Below are positions 29,933 to 38,235 of a stretch of 64,000 nucleotides of DNA, piece by piece. The DNA is from Cellulosimicrobium funkei (GTDB lineage Bacteria; Actinomycetota; Actinomycetes; Actinomycetales; Cellulomonadaceae), in assembly GCF_001019615.1 (NCBI RefSeq), contig NZ_JNBQ01000007.1, positions 1 to 64,000 of the forward strand. Reading direction: 5' to 3'. The notes under the pieces were generated by a model. That model was not told where the DNA came from and made no database searches. It saw only the letters and a program-made list of their open reading frames with translations. Both the position numbers and the translations under genes were made by a program. Position 1 is the stretch's first letter. Each line of letters starts with the position of its first letter.

Positions 29933-30751
29933 ATGACAGCCCGTCCCGCGAGGTCCCCGCGTCGTCGTCGCCCGATCGCGCCGTCGGTCGTGCCCGTGCT
30001 CGTCGCCGCTGCCTGTGTCGTCGCGCTCGGAGCGTGCTCGACCGCCACGGAGCCGGGGCCCGGGTCGACGACGCCTGCCGACGCGCCGAGCCCGTCGGTC
30101 ACCGACGACGCGACGGACGTGACCGAGCCGTCGGAGGACCCGACCGACGAGGCGGTCGACCCACTCGCCGACCGACCGACCGAGCCTCCGGCGCAGGCGG
30201 TCGACGCGGGCACGGTCGCGGCAGGCTCGCCTGCCGCGGCGAGCGGCACGGGGAGCGCGGAGGTGACGTTCGTGCGCGACGGCGACTTCGCCGTCGTCGT
30301 GCACCTCGACTGCGGCGAGTGCGCCGACACGCGGGCGTTCATGGCGCCCACGGGCGTCACCCCGTACCCCGGCACGCTCGGCGAGGCGACCGGCTCGTAC
30401 CTCATGGACGTGTTCGAGGACTCCGCGCCGCAGCAGTCGATCTGGCTCGAGACGCCGAGGGAGTGGTCGGTGCGGTTCGAGAGCTGGAACGACCTCCCGC
30501 CCGTCACCGGAGCGCAGTCGGGCACGGGGTCGACGGTCCTGCGGCTGGACGGCACGGCGTCGAGCTCTGAGGTGTCGTGGGCCCCTGCCGGGCCGGAGGA
30601 CTCGTTCCAGGGCCGGTACTTCGGCGTCACGCGCGAGGCGTCGCGCGTGGTCGGCGACACCGAGGCGTTCACCGAGACGTTCGACCTCGTGCTGCCCGGC
30701 GTCCTGGCCGTGAAGACCGCGGGCACCTGGAGCGTGACCCCGCACGGCTGA
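29933..30751 (+). CDS. Putative secreted lipoprotein of unknown function
   Basis: The 272-residue protein starts with an arginine-rich n-region and a hydrophobic core, then a lipobox LGAC with the lipidated cysteine at C35. A Thr/Pro/Asp-rich linker follows to about residue 95. The globular part contains VTFVRDGDFAVVVHLDCGECADTRAFMAP with a CGEC pair that could form a disulfide or bind metal, and ends in a beta-rich segment. I recognise no family. It is anchored to the outer face of the membrane by inference. The ATG at 29933 is preferred over the GTG at 29912 because the signal peptide then has normal length. Confidence 0.7.
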   Translation: MTARPARSPRRRRPIAPSVVPVLVAAACVVALGACSTATEPGPGSTTPADAPSPSVTDDATDVTEPSEDPTDEAVDPLADRPTEPPAQAVDAGTVAAGSPAAASGTGSAEVTFVRDGDFAVVVHLDCGECADTRAFMAPTGVTPYPGTLGEATGSYLMDVFEDSAPQQSIWLETPREWSVRFESWNDLPPVTGAQSGTGSTVLRLDGTASSSEVSWAPAGPEDSFQGRYFGVTREASRVVGDTEAFTETFDLVLPGVLAVKTAGTWSVTPHG

Positions 30752-30789
30752 CGACCAGCGCTGGGCGTCGCGGCTCGGGCCGCGCCGCG

Positions 30790-32109
30790 TCAGGCGCGCG
30801 CGACGACGAGCTCGTCGTACCCCGGTACGAGCACGCGCCGCTTGGCCCGGCGGGACACGATCTGCAGGGGCAGGCCGTCGTCCCACAGCGCGTGCAGCAG
30901 CGCGGCGATCTCGGCGCGCGCGAGCGCCGCCCCGAGGCACAGGTGACGGCCCGCGCCGAACCAGAGCTGCCGGGTCTCGCGCACGTAGGGGCGGTCGGCG
31001 CGGAACGGTCCGGCGGCGACGTTCGCGGCCCACGTGAGGATCATGACGCGCTCCCCGGCGCGCAGCGTGCGGCCCGCGACCTCGACGTCGGCGGACACGC
31101 CGCGCCCGATGACGGACGCCGGGCTGGTCACGCGCAGCCCCTCGCGCACCGCGTTCTCGACGACGTCGGGCTCGCCCGCGGCGCGCTCGACGGGGTGCGC
31201 GCGCTCGTCGGCCATGAGCCGCAGCAGGCGGTGCTGCTCGCGCGTGTCGATCAGGAGCGCCGTGGTGCGGGACATCGCGGACGCCGACGTCTCGGTGCCC
31301 GCCACCATGAGCAGGCTCGCGAGCCCTGTGGTCTCCTCCAGCCCGAGGCCGAGCTCGCGGCACCGGCCGAGCAGGCGGTCGGCGGGGGCGTGGCGCCAGC
31401 CGTCGGGAACGCCCCGGGTCAGCTCGGCGACGATCGCCTGCGCCGCGGTGACCTGCTCCGGCGACAGGTAGGTCGAGCCGGCGCTGCCGAGCGCGATCGA
31501 CGCGAGGCGCTCGCCCGTCGCGAAGGCCACGAGCGCGTCGTCGTCCCCGGGGACGACGGCGCTCGCGCCGTCGGGAGCGGCGCTCCCGCCGAGCGTCGGG
31601 ATGCCGAGCAGGGAGATCATCATCCGCCCCACGAGCACGCGGGCGAGCCGGCCCACGTCGACCGTCCCGCCCGCCGCGAGGGTCCGGCGAGCGTCGTCGA
31701 GCGCCACGGACCACGCGCCGTCGACGAGCGCCGCCGCGCTCGCCTCCGTGAAGAGCTCGCGCGAGCGCGTGCGCAGGTCGTGGTGGCCCGGGCCGTCGAA
31801 CAGGTCGAGGACCCAGTCGCCGAGGATCTGCGCCCACAGGTGCCCGACCCCGCCCTCGCCGACGATCGTGAAGTGCCGGTGGTCGGTGAGGATGCGCCGC
31901 CCGACGGTCGGGTCCGCGGTCACCCAGCCCAGCCCGGGCACCTTCCGCAGGCCGCCGCCCTCGCGCGCTCCGGCGAGCGCTCCGCCCGCGAGCAGGACGC
32001 CGGCCATCGCGGGCCGCGCAGCGGCGAGCACCTGCAGCTCGCGCCGGGTCGTGGGCAGGGCGCGGCGTCGCTCGCGGGTGGTCACCGGCGCGGTCGTGGT
32101 CGCAGTCAC
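30790..32109 (-). CDS. Cytochrome P450 (divergent member of the lipid cluster)
   Basis: The protein (439 residues from the GTG at 32109; six more if GTG 32127 is used) is a soluble bacterial P450. The heme loop FGAGRHLCLG gives the thiolate cysteine at about C391. The I-helix has AGTETSA with the acid-alcohol pair, and the K-helix has EGLR (ExxR). The N-terminus lacks a membrane anchor. It diverges from the KASIII-GT2-P450-ligase-reductase operon with about 130 bases between starts, and both sides look leaderless, so coordinate expression is likely. Substrate is unknown; oxidation of a fatty-acyl or lactone intermediate is a guess from context. Confidence 0.9.
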   Translation of the reverse strand: MTATTTAPVTTRERRRALPTTRRELQVLAAARPAMAGVLLAGGALAGAREGGGLRKVPGLGWVTADPTVGRRILTDHRHFTIVGEGGVGHLWAQILGDWVLDLFDGPGHHDLRTRSRELFTEASAAALVDGAWSVALDDARRTLAAGGTVDVGRLARVLVGRMMISLLGIPTLGGSAAPDGASAVVPGDDDALVAFATGERLASIALGSAGSTYLSPEQVTAAQAIVAELTRGVPDGWRHAPADRLLGRCRELGLGLEETTGLASLLMVAGTETSASAMSRTTALLIDTREQHRLLRLMADERAHPVERAAGEPDVVENAVREGLRVTSPASVIGRGVSADVEVAGRTLRAGERVMILTWAANVAAGPFRADRPYVRETRQLWFGAGRHLCLGAALARAEIAALLHALWDDGLPLQIVSRRAKRRVLVPGYDELVVARA

Positions 32110-32115
32110 CGGGTC

Positions 32116-32121
32116 AGTGTG
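32116..32121 (-). promoter_or_regulatory. -10 box of the divergent P450
   Basis: CACACT on the minus strand ends six bases before GTG 32109, matching the leaderless spacing seen elsewhere in the window. Confidence 0.4.
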
Positions 32122-32224
32122 GCGCACGCCGAGCCCGCCCGGGGGCGCGCACCGCGATCTGCGGATGGGCAGTTCACCCCATCGGATCCTGTGGACGACC
32201 GCCGTCGGAGCGGGTCTGCTTGGC

Positions 32225-32230
32225 TACTGT
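32225..32230 (+). promoter_or_regulatory. -10 box of the KASIII operon (leaderless)
   Basis: TACTGT lies seven bases before GTG 32238, so the transcript probably begins at the start codon of the thiolase gene. Confidence 0.5.
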
Positions 32231-32237
32231 GTCGCGC

Positions 32238-33329
32238 GTGCCAGACAACCCCGCCGGGACGGCGTCCCGCCCGCCCCTCGCGCCCCCGACGGCTGTGCTC
32301 GCCGCCGTCGGGGTCCACCTGCCCGAGCGCACGGTCGACGTGCGCGAGGCGGAGCGCGCCCTCGCGGCGCGCAACCCGGGCGCGGCGCCGCGCGTGCCGA
32401 TGGTCTCGCGCCTCACGGGCGTGCGGCAGGTCCATGTGCTCCCGGACGACTGGGACGCGTCCGACCTCGCGGTCGCGGCCGCGGAGAAGCTGCTCGCGAC
32501 CGAGGGGCTGGCGACCGACGACGTCGACCTGCTCCTCTTCGCCTCGGCCAGCCAGGACATGGTCGAGCCGGCGACGAGCCACATCGTCGCGGCGAAGCTC
32601 GGCGTCCGCGCACCGGTGATGGACGTCAAGAACGCGTGCAACTCGGTGCTCAACGCGATCGAGGTCGCGGAGGCGCTCATCGGCACCGGGCGCTACGCGA
32701 CCGTCCTGATCGCGTCGGGTGAGGCGCCGTCGCGCGCGGTGCGCTGGGACGTCCCGGACCGCGCGACGTACCTGCTCTCCGCGCCGGGCTACACGATGTC
32801 CGACGCCGGCGCGGCCGTCCTCGTGCGCCGCGCCACCGCCGTCGAGGCCGAGGCGCGCGACGCGGACGGCGTGCCCGCGCCGCGCGGCATCCTCGCGAGC
32901 GCGTTCGGTGCGGAGTCGGCGCACTGGGACGTCGGCATGCTCCCGGGCGGCGGCACGGCGCACCCGCGCGACCTCGAGCGGACGTACTTCGAGATCGACG
33001 GGTCGCGTCTGCGCGACGCGTTCCTCGCCCTGGGACCGGGCGTCGTCCTCGACGCGCTGGGTCGCGCGGGCCTGGGGTGGGACGACGTCGCGCTCGTCGC
33101 GGTCCACCAGGTCGCGGTCGCCTACCTCGACGACGTGCACGCCGCGCTCGGCCTCCCGACCGGCCGCACGCTCGTCACCGTCGCCGACCACGGCAACGTC
33201 GCCTCCGCGACGCTCCCGTTGCAGCTCGCCACGGCGCTGGAGACCGGCCGGGTCGGGCCGGGGGACGTCGTCGTGCTCGTCGGGCTCGCCGGCGGCATCA
33301 GCATCGGCGCGACGGTGGTGCGGCTGTGA
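32238..33329 (+). CDS. 3-oxoacyl-ACP synthase III / OleA-like thiolase
   Basis: The 363-residue protein is a KASIII-fold condensing enzyme with an intact Cys-His-Asn triad: C134 in DVKNACNSVLNAIE, H290 in VAVHQVA and N320 in DHGNVASATLP. Unlike housekeeping FabH it lies in a cluster with OleC-like and OleD-like genes and two P450s. An OleA-type head-to-head condensation of acyl chains, or use of an unusual starter, is therefore more likely. The start at GTG 32238 follows TACTGT by seven bases; TTG 32220 and GTG 32229 would overlap the promoter. Its stop overlaps the next GTG as GTGA. Confidence 0.85.
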   Translation: MPDNPAGTASRPPLAPPTAVLAAVGVHLPERTVDVREAERALAARNPGAAPRVPMVSRLTGVRQVHVLPDDWDASDLAVAAAEKLLATEGLATDDVDLLLFASASQDMVEPATSHIVAAKLGVRAPVMDVKNACNSVLNAIEVAEALIGTGRYATVLIASGEAPSRAVRWDVPDRATYLLSAPGYTMSDAGAAVLVRRATAVEAEARDADGVPAPRGILASAFGAESAHWDVGMLPGGGTAHPRDLERTYFEIDGSRLRDAFLALGPGVVLDALGRAGLGWDDVALVAVHQVAVAYLDDVHAALGLPTGRTLVTVADHGNVASATLPLQLATALETGRVGPGDVVVLVGLAGGISIGATVVRL

Positions 33330-34117
33330 CCGCGCGGCGGTTCACGCGGCACGTCGCGAGCCCGCAGCGGCTCGCGGTCGTCGTGCCCGCGCGCGACGAG
33401 GCGCACGGGATCGTCGCGACGCTGGAGGCGCTGCGCGACCAGCAGGACACCGACTTCGACCTCGTCGTCGTGGACAACGGGTCGTCGGACGGCACGGGCG
33501 ACCTCGTCCGGGAGACGGCGGCGGCGTGGGGCATGACGCGGTGGCGCGTGGTCGACGAGCCGCAGAAGGGCACGGGCGCCGCGGCCGACACGGGGATGCG
33601 GGCGGCGATCGAGCAGGGGGCGACGCACCTCGCGCGCACGGACGCCGACTGCCTCCCGCTGCCGGACTGGACGCGGCGCGTGCGGGCCGCGTTCGCGAGC
33701 GGGCACGACCTCGTCGCCGGCCGGCTCGTGGCGCGGACGGACGACCGGCCGGTCTCGCGCGTCCAGCAGGGCGTGCTGTCGGCGGCGGTGAGCGTCGCGA
33801 GCACGTTCGGGCGGTTCCGGCCCGGCAACCAGGACCCGTCCTACCTCGGTCCCTACGTCATGGCGCCGGGCTGCAACCTGGCGATCACGGCCGAGCTCTA
33901 CGTGGCCGCGGGCGGGTTTCCGCGCACGGCGATCGAGGACGTCCACGAGGATCGGGCGCTCGTCAACGCGGTGCGTCGCCTCACGCGGCGGTACGGGGCG
34001 CACCGCGAGGTCGTCGTGCTCGCGTCGGCGCGCCGGGCGCACGCCTGGGGCCTCGTCCGCACGCTCGGCTGGTACGCCGACCACCGCTACCGGCCCGACG
34101 TCGTGGACATCCGGTGA
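33326..34117 (+). CDS. Family 2 glycosyltransferase
   Basis: The 263-residue protein has a GT-A fold: VVVPARDEAHGIVATLEAL, the nucleotide-binding LVVVDNGSSDGTGDLV (47-62) and the metal-binding D106-A-D108 in RTDADCLPLPDW. A downstream IEDVHEDRALV block supplies the ED motif of inverting GT2 enzymes. No transmembrane helix is obvious, so it should be cytoplasmic. It is locked into the lipid operon by GTGA overlaps at both ends, which argues that the product is glycosylated or that a sugar is part of the scaffold. Donor and acceptor are unknown. Confidence 0.88.
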   Translation: MTARRFTRHVASPQRLAVVVPARDEAHGIVATLEALRDQQDTDFDLVVVDNGSSDGTGDLVRETAAAWGMTRWRVVDEPQKGTGAAADTGMRAAIEQGATHLARTDADCLPLPDWTRRVRAAFASGHDLVAGRLVARTDDRPVSRVQQGVLSAAVSVASTFGRFRPGNQDPSYLGPYVMAPGCNLAITAELYVAAGGFPRTAIEDVHEDRALVNAVRRLTRRYGAHREVVVLASARRAHAWGLVRTLGWYADHRYRPDVVDIR

Positions 34118-35418
34118 CCGGGACGACGCTCGCGCCCGCGCCCACCGGGCTCGCCGCGGCGATGCGCTGGGAGGAGCGCGTCCAGCGCGGGGCGCACCCG
34201 CTCGTCTACCCCGCGATCCGGGCCCTGCGCCACCGCGGTCCGGTCGTGCGCGTCCCCGGCATCGGGGTGGTCGTGTCCGACGCCGCTACCGCGCGGGCCG
34301 TGCTGCTCGACACCGAGCGCTTCACCAAGGTGGGCCCGGGGTCGCCGTCGGACCTCTGGACGCCCGTGCTCGGCCCGTCCGTGCTGCTCAACATGGAGGG
34401 CGCCGACCACGCGCGCCTGCGCCGGGCGCTGTCCGGACTGTTCACGCCCCGTGCGGTGCGCGAGCTCGTCGCGGTGAGCGTCCCCGACGTCCTCGCGGGG
34501 CTCGCCCCGCGCCTGCTCGCGGGCGAGCGCGTCGACCTCGTCGCGGAGACCGCGACCATGGCGGGCACCGTCATCTGTGCCATGACCGGGCTGCCGCCCA
34601 CCGACGCCGCCGTGCGCGAGGCGATGACGGCCGCGCAGTCCGTGGTCGGGCTCGTGCGGCTGCACCGGCGCAGCCTCACGCCCGCGCAGGTGCGGCACGC
34701 GCGCGCCGTCCTCGCGCGGCTGTCCGCCCCGGCCCGCGACGCCTACCGCGCGGGCGACCCCGCGACCGTCCCCGGTCGCATGCGCGAGCTCGGGCTCTCG
34801 GAGGACGAGGCGATGGGCGCGGTCGGCGCGTTCGTCCTCACGGGGACCGAGACCATCCAGTCCTTCGTGCCACGCCTCGTCGCGCTCACCGCGGACACCG
34901 GCTGGCTCGACCGGCTCCTCGCGGCCGACCCCGGCGCCGGACCGGAGGCCGCGGCGCTGCGCGGGCGCGTCGTCGAGGAGGCGCTGCGCGTCACGGCGCC
35001 GACGCCCGCGATGCTGCGCTCGGTGCGCACCGACGCGACCGTGGGCGACGTCCGCGTCCGCGCGGGGGACCGGGTCGTGATCGCGACGATCTCCTGCTGC
35101 AAGGACGCAGGCCCCTTCGACCCGGACGCCCCCGTCGACCCGGCCGTGCGGCACCTGTGGTTCGGCGCCGGCCCGCACTTCTGCCTCGGCATGCCGCTCG
35201 CCATGGCTCAGGTCGACGCGGTGCTGGACGCGCTGCGCCCCGTCGCGGCCGCGGGGCGCAGCGTCGAGGTCGTCGACCGTGCCGTCGCGCGCGGCGTGCT
35301 CATCCCCGCGTACCGTTCGCTCGTCGTGCGACCGGCCGACGGCGGGGCGCGCGCGTCGGGTGCGGCCACGCGCCCGGTCGCGGGATCGGCCGTGTCGCAA
35401 GCAGGGGAGGCGGCGTGA
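34114..35418 (+). CDS. Cytochrome P450 (in-operon member of the lipid cluster)
   Basis: The 434-residue P450 has its heme thiolate at C357 in FGAGPHFCLG, an EALR K-helix motif at 289-292 and an I-helix LTGTETIQS near 242-250 with the acid-alcohol pair. It is not close to the divergent P450 outside these motifs, so the two probably catalyse different oxidations. A Ser/Ala-rich tail follows residue 415. Start GTG overlaps the GT2 stop and its own stop overlaps the ligase start. No ferredoxin or reductase gene is in the cluster, so electrons must come from proteins encoded elsewhere. Confidence 0.9.
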   Translation: MTGTTLAPAPTGLAAAMRWEERVQRGAHPLVYPAIRALRHRGPVVRVPGIGVVVSDAATARAVLLDTERFTKVGPGSPSDLWTPVLGPSVLLNMEGADHARLRRALSGLFTPRAVRELVAVSVPDVLAGLAPRLLAGERVDLVAETATMAGTVICAMTGLPPTDAAVREAMTAAQSVVGLVRLHRRSLTPAQVRHARAVLARLSAPARDAYRAGDPATVPGRMRELGLSEDEAMGAVGAFVLTGTETIQSFVPRLVALTADTGWLDRLLAADPGAGPEAAALRGRVVEEALRVTAPTPAMLRSVRTDATVGDVRVRAGDRVVIATISCCKDAGPFDPDAPVDPAVRHLWFGAGPHFCLGMPLAMAQVDAVLDALRPVAAAGRSVEVVDRAVARGVLIPAYRSLVVRPADGGARASGAATRPVAGSAVSQAGEAA

Positions 35419-37211
35419 CCGCGCCCGACGACGTGGCCGGCCACCTGCTCGGCCCGATCCTCGAGCGGGGCGCCCCCGGCCACGTGTCCGAAGGGGCCGT
35501 CGCGCTCCGACGCTGGACGCGGCCCGGACGCCGCGGCGCACGCGTGCGCGAGGAGGTCACGTACGCCGACCTCGCGCACCGCGTCGAGGCGACCGCGACG
35601 GCGCTCGCGGCCGACGGTCTCGCGCCCGGCGACCGGGCGCTGTTCTCGGTGCGCCCTCGGCCGGCGGGCGTCGTGCTCGCGTTCGGCGTCGTCCGTGCGG
35701 GCGGCACGATCGTGTTCGTCGACCCTGGCTCGACCCCCGAGCTGTTCACGGCGCGCGTGGGCGCGGCCGGGCCGTCGCTCGCGACCACCGAGTCGCTGCT
35801 GTACGCGGTGTCGCGGGGGCCGCTGCGCCGTCTGGCCCGCTCGCGCGGCCTGCTGCTGCCGGACTACGCGAGCCTGCCGCTGCGGCACGTGCACGCGGGT
35901 CCGTGGCTCCCCGGGGTGCCGCGCGGCTCGCGCGCCGCGCGCCGCCTCGCCGCGGGTCCTGTCGCCCACGCGGCGCTGCCGTCGCTCGACCCGGACCGTG
36001 AGGCCCTGACCGTCTTCACGTCCGGTACGACGGCGCAGCCCAAGGCCGTCGTGCACACGGCCGGGTCCCTGCTCGCCGGGTGCGACCTGCTGCGCGACGT
36101 GTTCGAGCTCGCACCGGGCGACGTCGTGCACACCGACCAGATGCTGCTCGGTGTCCCCGCGCTGCTCGCGGGCGCCACGTGGTCCGTGCCCGCCGACCCG
36201 CCGGGTCGCGACATCGCGACGTTCGCACGCCAGCTCGACGGCGCCGCGGGCACCTACCTCGTGCCGGCGGACGTCACGGCGCTGCTCGACGCGGTCGAGG
36301 ACGGGACGGTGCCCGCGCGCGGGCCGCGCGTCGCGCTCGTCGGCGGGGCGCCCGTGACGCGTGCGCTGCTGGAGCGCGCGACGCGCGTGCTGCCCGGGAC
36401 GCGCTGGGTCGCGGTGTACGGGATGACGGAGATCCTGCCGGTCGCGGTGGTCGAGGCGCGCGAGAAGCTCGCGTACGCGGGGGACGGCGACCTGGTCGGC
36501 GCACCGCTGCCCGGTACCGTCGCGCGACTCGACCCGGTCGAGGGCGAGGGGCCCGAGGACGGCCAGGACGCCCCCGGCGGGCCCGGGCACGACATCGTCG
36601 TCGGGGAGCTCGTGCTGTCCGGGCCGTCGCTCATGGCGGGCTACCTGCACGACCTCGACGCGCCCGCGCGTGGCCTGGGCGCACGGGCCGCGGAGCACCG
36701 TACCGGCGACCTCGCGCGCGTCGACGACACCGGGCGGCTCGTGCTCGTCGGCCGCACGCGAGACATGATCATCCGCGGCACGACGAACATCTACCCCGGC
36801 CTGTACGAGCCGCGCGTCGCGGCGCTCGACGGCGTCGGCGAGGCGCTGCTCGTGGGCGTGCCCCAGGTGGACGGCGACGAGCGGGTCGCGCTGGTCGTCA
36901 CGGCGGGGACGGGTGACCCGGCGACGGGTGACCCTCGGCCGGATGGGGCCACCGGGCGCGGTCCACGGTCCGACGGCGGGTCGGCGGTCCGCCTCGACCC
37001 GCACCACCCGCTCGTCGACCGGGTGCGGGCCGCGCTGCCGGGCGTGCTCGACCACGACGCGCTGCCCGACGTCGTGCTGCACGCCGACCGCGTCCCGCTC
37101 GCCGGTCGCTCGCGCAAGCCCGACCGTGCGGCGCTCTCCCGCGCCGCCGCGCCGTTCGTGCACGCCGAGCCGACCGCCGTCGGCCGGGACACCCACGGCG
37201 CCCGCGCGTGA
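35415..37211 (+). CDS. AMP-dependent synthetase, OleC (beta-lactone synthetase)-like
   Basis: The 598-residue protein is an ANL-superfamily adenylating enzyme. The P-loop FTSGTTAQPKAVVH lies at 201-214, YGMTEILPVAVVEAREKL at 335-352, and TGDLARVDDTGRLVLVGRTRDMII near 430-455. A late RSRKPDR lysine motif is present. The YGxTExLPV sequence followed by an EAREKL segment resembles OleC, which turns a beta-hydroxy acid into a beta-lactone, more than acyl-CoA synthetases. Adjacent OleA-like and OleD-like genes agree. There is a low-complexity linker near 495-520. OleC assignment is inference and needs a tree. Confidence 0.78.
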   Translation: MTAPDDVAGHLLGPILERGAPGHVSEGAVALRRWTRPGRRGARVREEVTYADLAHRVEATATALAADGLAPGDRALFSVRPRPAGVVLAFGVVRAGGTIVFVDPGSTPELFTARVGAAGPSLATTESLLYAVSRGPLRRLARSRGLLLPDYASLPLRHVHAGPWLPGVPRGSRAARRLAAGPVAHAALPSLDPDREALTVFTSGTTAQPKAVVHTAGSLLAGCDLLRDVFELAPGDVVHTDQMLLGVPALLAGATWSVPADPPGRDIATFARQLDGAAGTYLVPADVTALLDAVEDGTVPARGPRVALVGGAPVTRALLERATRVLPGTRWVAVYGMTEILPVAVVEAREKLAYAGDGDLVGAPLPGTVARLDPVEGEGPEDGQDAPGGPGHDIVVGELVLSGPSLMAGYLHDLDAPARGLGARAAEHRTGDLARVDDTGRLVLVGRTRDMIIRGTTNIYPGLYEPRVAALDGVGEALLVGVPQVDGDERVALVVTAGTGDPATGDPRPDGATGRGPRSDGGSAVRLDPHHPLVDRVRAALPGVLDHDALPDVVLHADRVPLAGRSRKPDRAALSRAAAPFVHAEPTAVGRDTHGARA

Positions 37212-38188
37212 GGATCGTCGTCACCGGGGCGTCGGGGTTCGTCGGGGGAGCGGTCGCACGCGGTCTCGTCGCCGACGGCCACGAGGTCTGGACGTCCTCC
37301 CGCCGCGACCCGGGGATCCCGGGCGCCCGGCACCTCGCGTGGGACCTCACCGCCGGTCCGCTCGCCGACCCGCCCGCGGTGGACGCCGTCGTGCACTCGG
37401 GTGCCGCCGTGTCCGACTGGTGCGCGCTCGAGGTCGCGCGCGCGACCAACGTCGGCGGGACGCTCGCGGTGCGCGACACGTTCCCGGGCGCGCGGTTCGT
37501 GCACGTGTCGTCCGGCAGCGTGTACGACCCGTACGCCCCGAGCGTGCGCGCCCGCGAGCAGGAGGCTCCTGTCGCCCGGTACCTCGACGCCTACGGGACG
37601 ACCAAGGCGGAGGCCGAGCGCGCGCTGGCCCGCGACGCCTCGGACCACCCCGACCGGGGCGCCGTCGTCGTGCTGCGCCCGCACGCCGTCTACGGCCCAG
37701 GAGACACGACGCTGCTCCCGCGGATCGAGGCGGCCGTGCGGCGCGGACGCCTCGTCCTGCCCGGAGGGGGCGGCGCGCTCCAGTCGCTGACGCACGTCGA
37801 CACGCTGCTCGCCGCGGTGCGCGCCGCCGTCGCGCTGCCCGACGACGCCGCCCGTGCGCCTGGCCGCGGAGAAGTGCCGACCCGGGGGCTGCTCGTCGCG
37901 AACGTCGCCGACGCCGAGCCGGTCGTGCTGCGCGACGCGCTCACCGAGGCGCTGCGCCGCCGCGGCACCGCCGTCCGTGTCGTCGCCGTCCCGGTCCGCC
38001 CCGCGTGGGCGATGGCGGGCGCGGTCGAGACGGTCGCGCGCTGGCTGCGACGGCCCGAGCCGCCGCGCCTCACGAGGTACGCGCTGAGCCACCTCGCGAT
38101 GGAACGCACCTACGACCTCACGGTCCTGCGCGACGTGCTCGGGGTCGAGCCGGCTCCCACGAGCTTCGTCGGGGCCGAGCGGTGGTAG
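37208..38188 (+). CDS. NAD(P)-dependent epimerase/reductase, OleD-like
   Basis: The 326-residue extended short-chain dehydrogenase has the Rossmann motif TGASGFVG (6-13), serines S102-S103 and the catalytic Y129-x3-K133 pair in AYGTTKAEAE. The late YALSHLAMERTYDLTVLRDVLG block resembles OleD and 3-beta-HSD-type members, in which the C-terminal part recognises the acyl substrate. In the olefin pathway OleD reduces the 2-alkyl-3-keto acid before OleC closes the beta-lactone. It is the last gene of the GTGA-linked operon, and no OleB-like alpha/beta hydrolase follows. Confidence 0.8.
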   Translation: MRIVVTGASGFVGGAVARGLVADGHEVWTSSRRDPGIPGARHLAWDLTAGPLADPPAVDAVVHSGAAVSDWCALEVARATNVGGTLAVRDTFPGARFVHVSSGSVYDPYAPSVRAREQEAPVARYLDAYGTTKAEAERALARDASDHPDRGAVVVLRPHAVYGPGDTTLLPRIEAAVRRGRLVLPGGGGALQSLTHVDTLLAAVRAAVALPDDAARAPGRGEVPTRGLLVANVADAEPVVLRDALTEALRRRGTAVRVVAVPVRPAWAMAGAVETVARWLRRPEPPRLTRYALSHLAMERTYDLTVLRDVLGVEPAPTSFVGAERW

Positions 38189-38223
38189 CGGCGAAAGCCC
38201 TGGGTGTCGTGACGCCGACCCGC

Positions 38224-38229
38224 TAGGTT
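38224..38229 (+). promoter_or_regulatory. -10 box of the DUF4037 gene (leaderless)
   Basis: TAGGTT ends six bases before GTG 38236. Confidence 0.5.
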
Positions 38230-38235
38230 GCCCGG

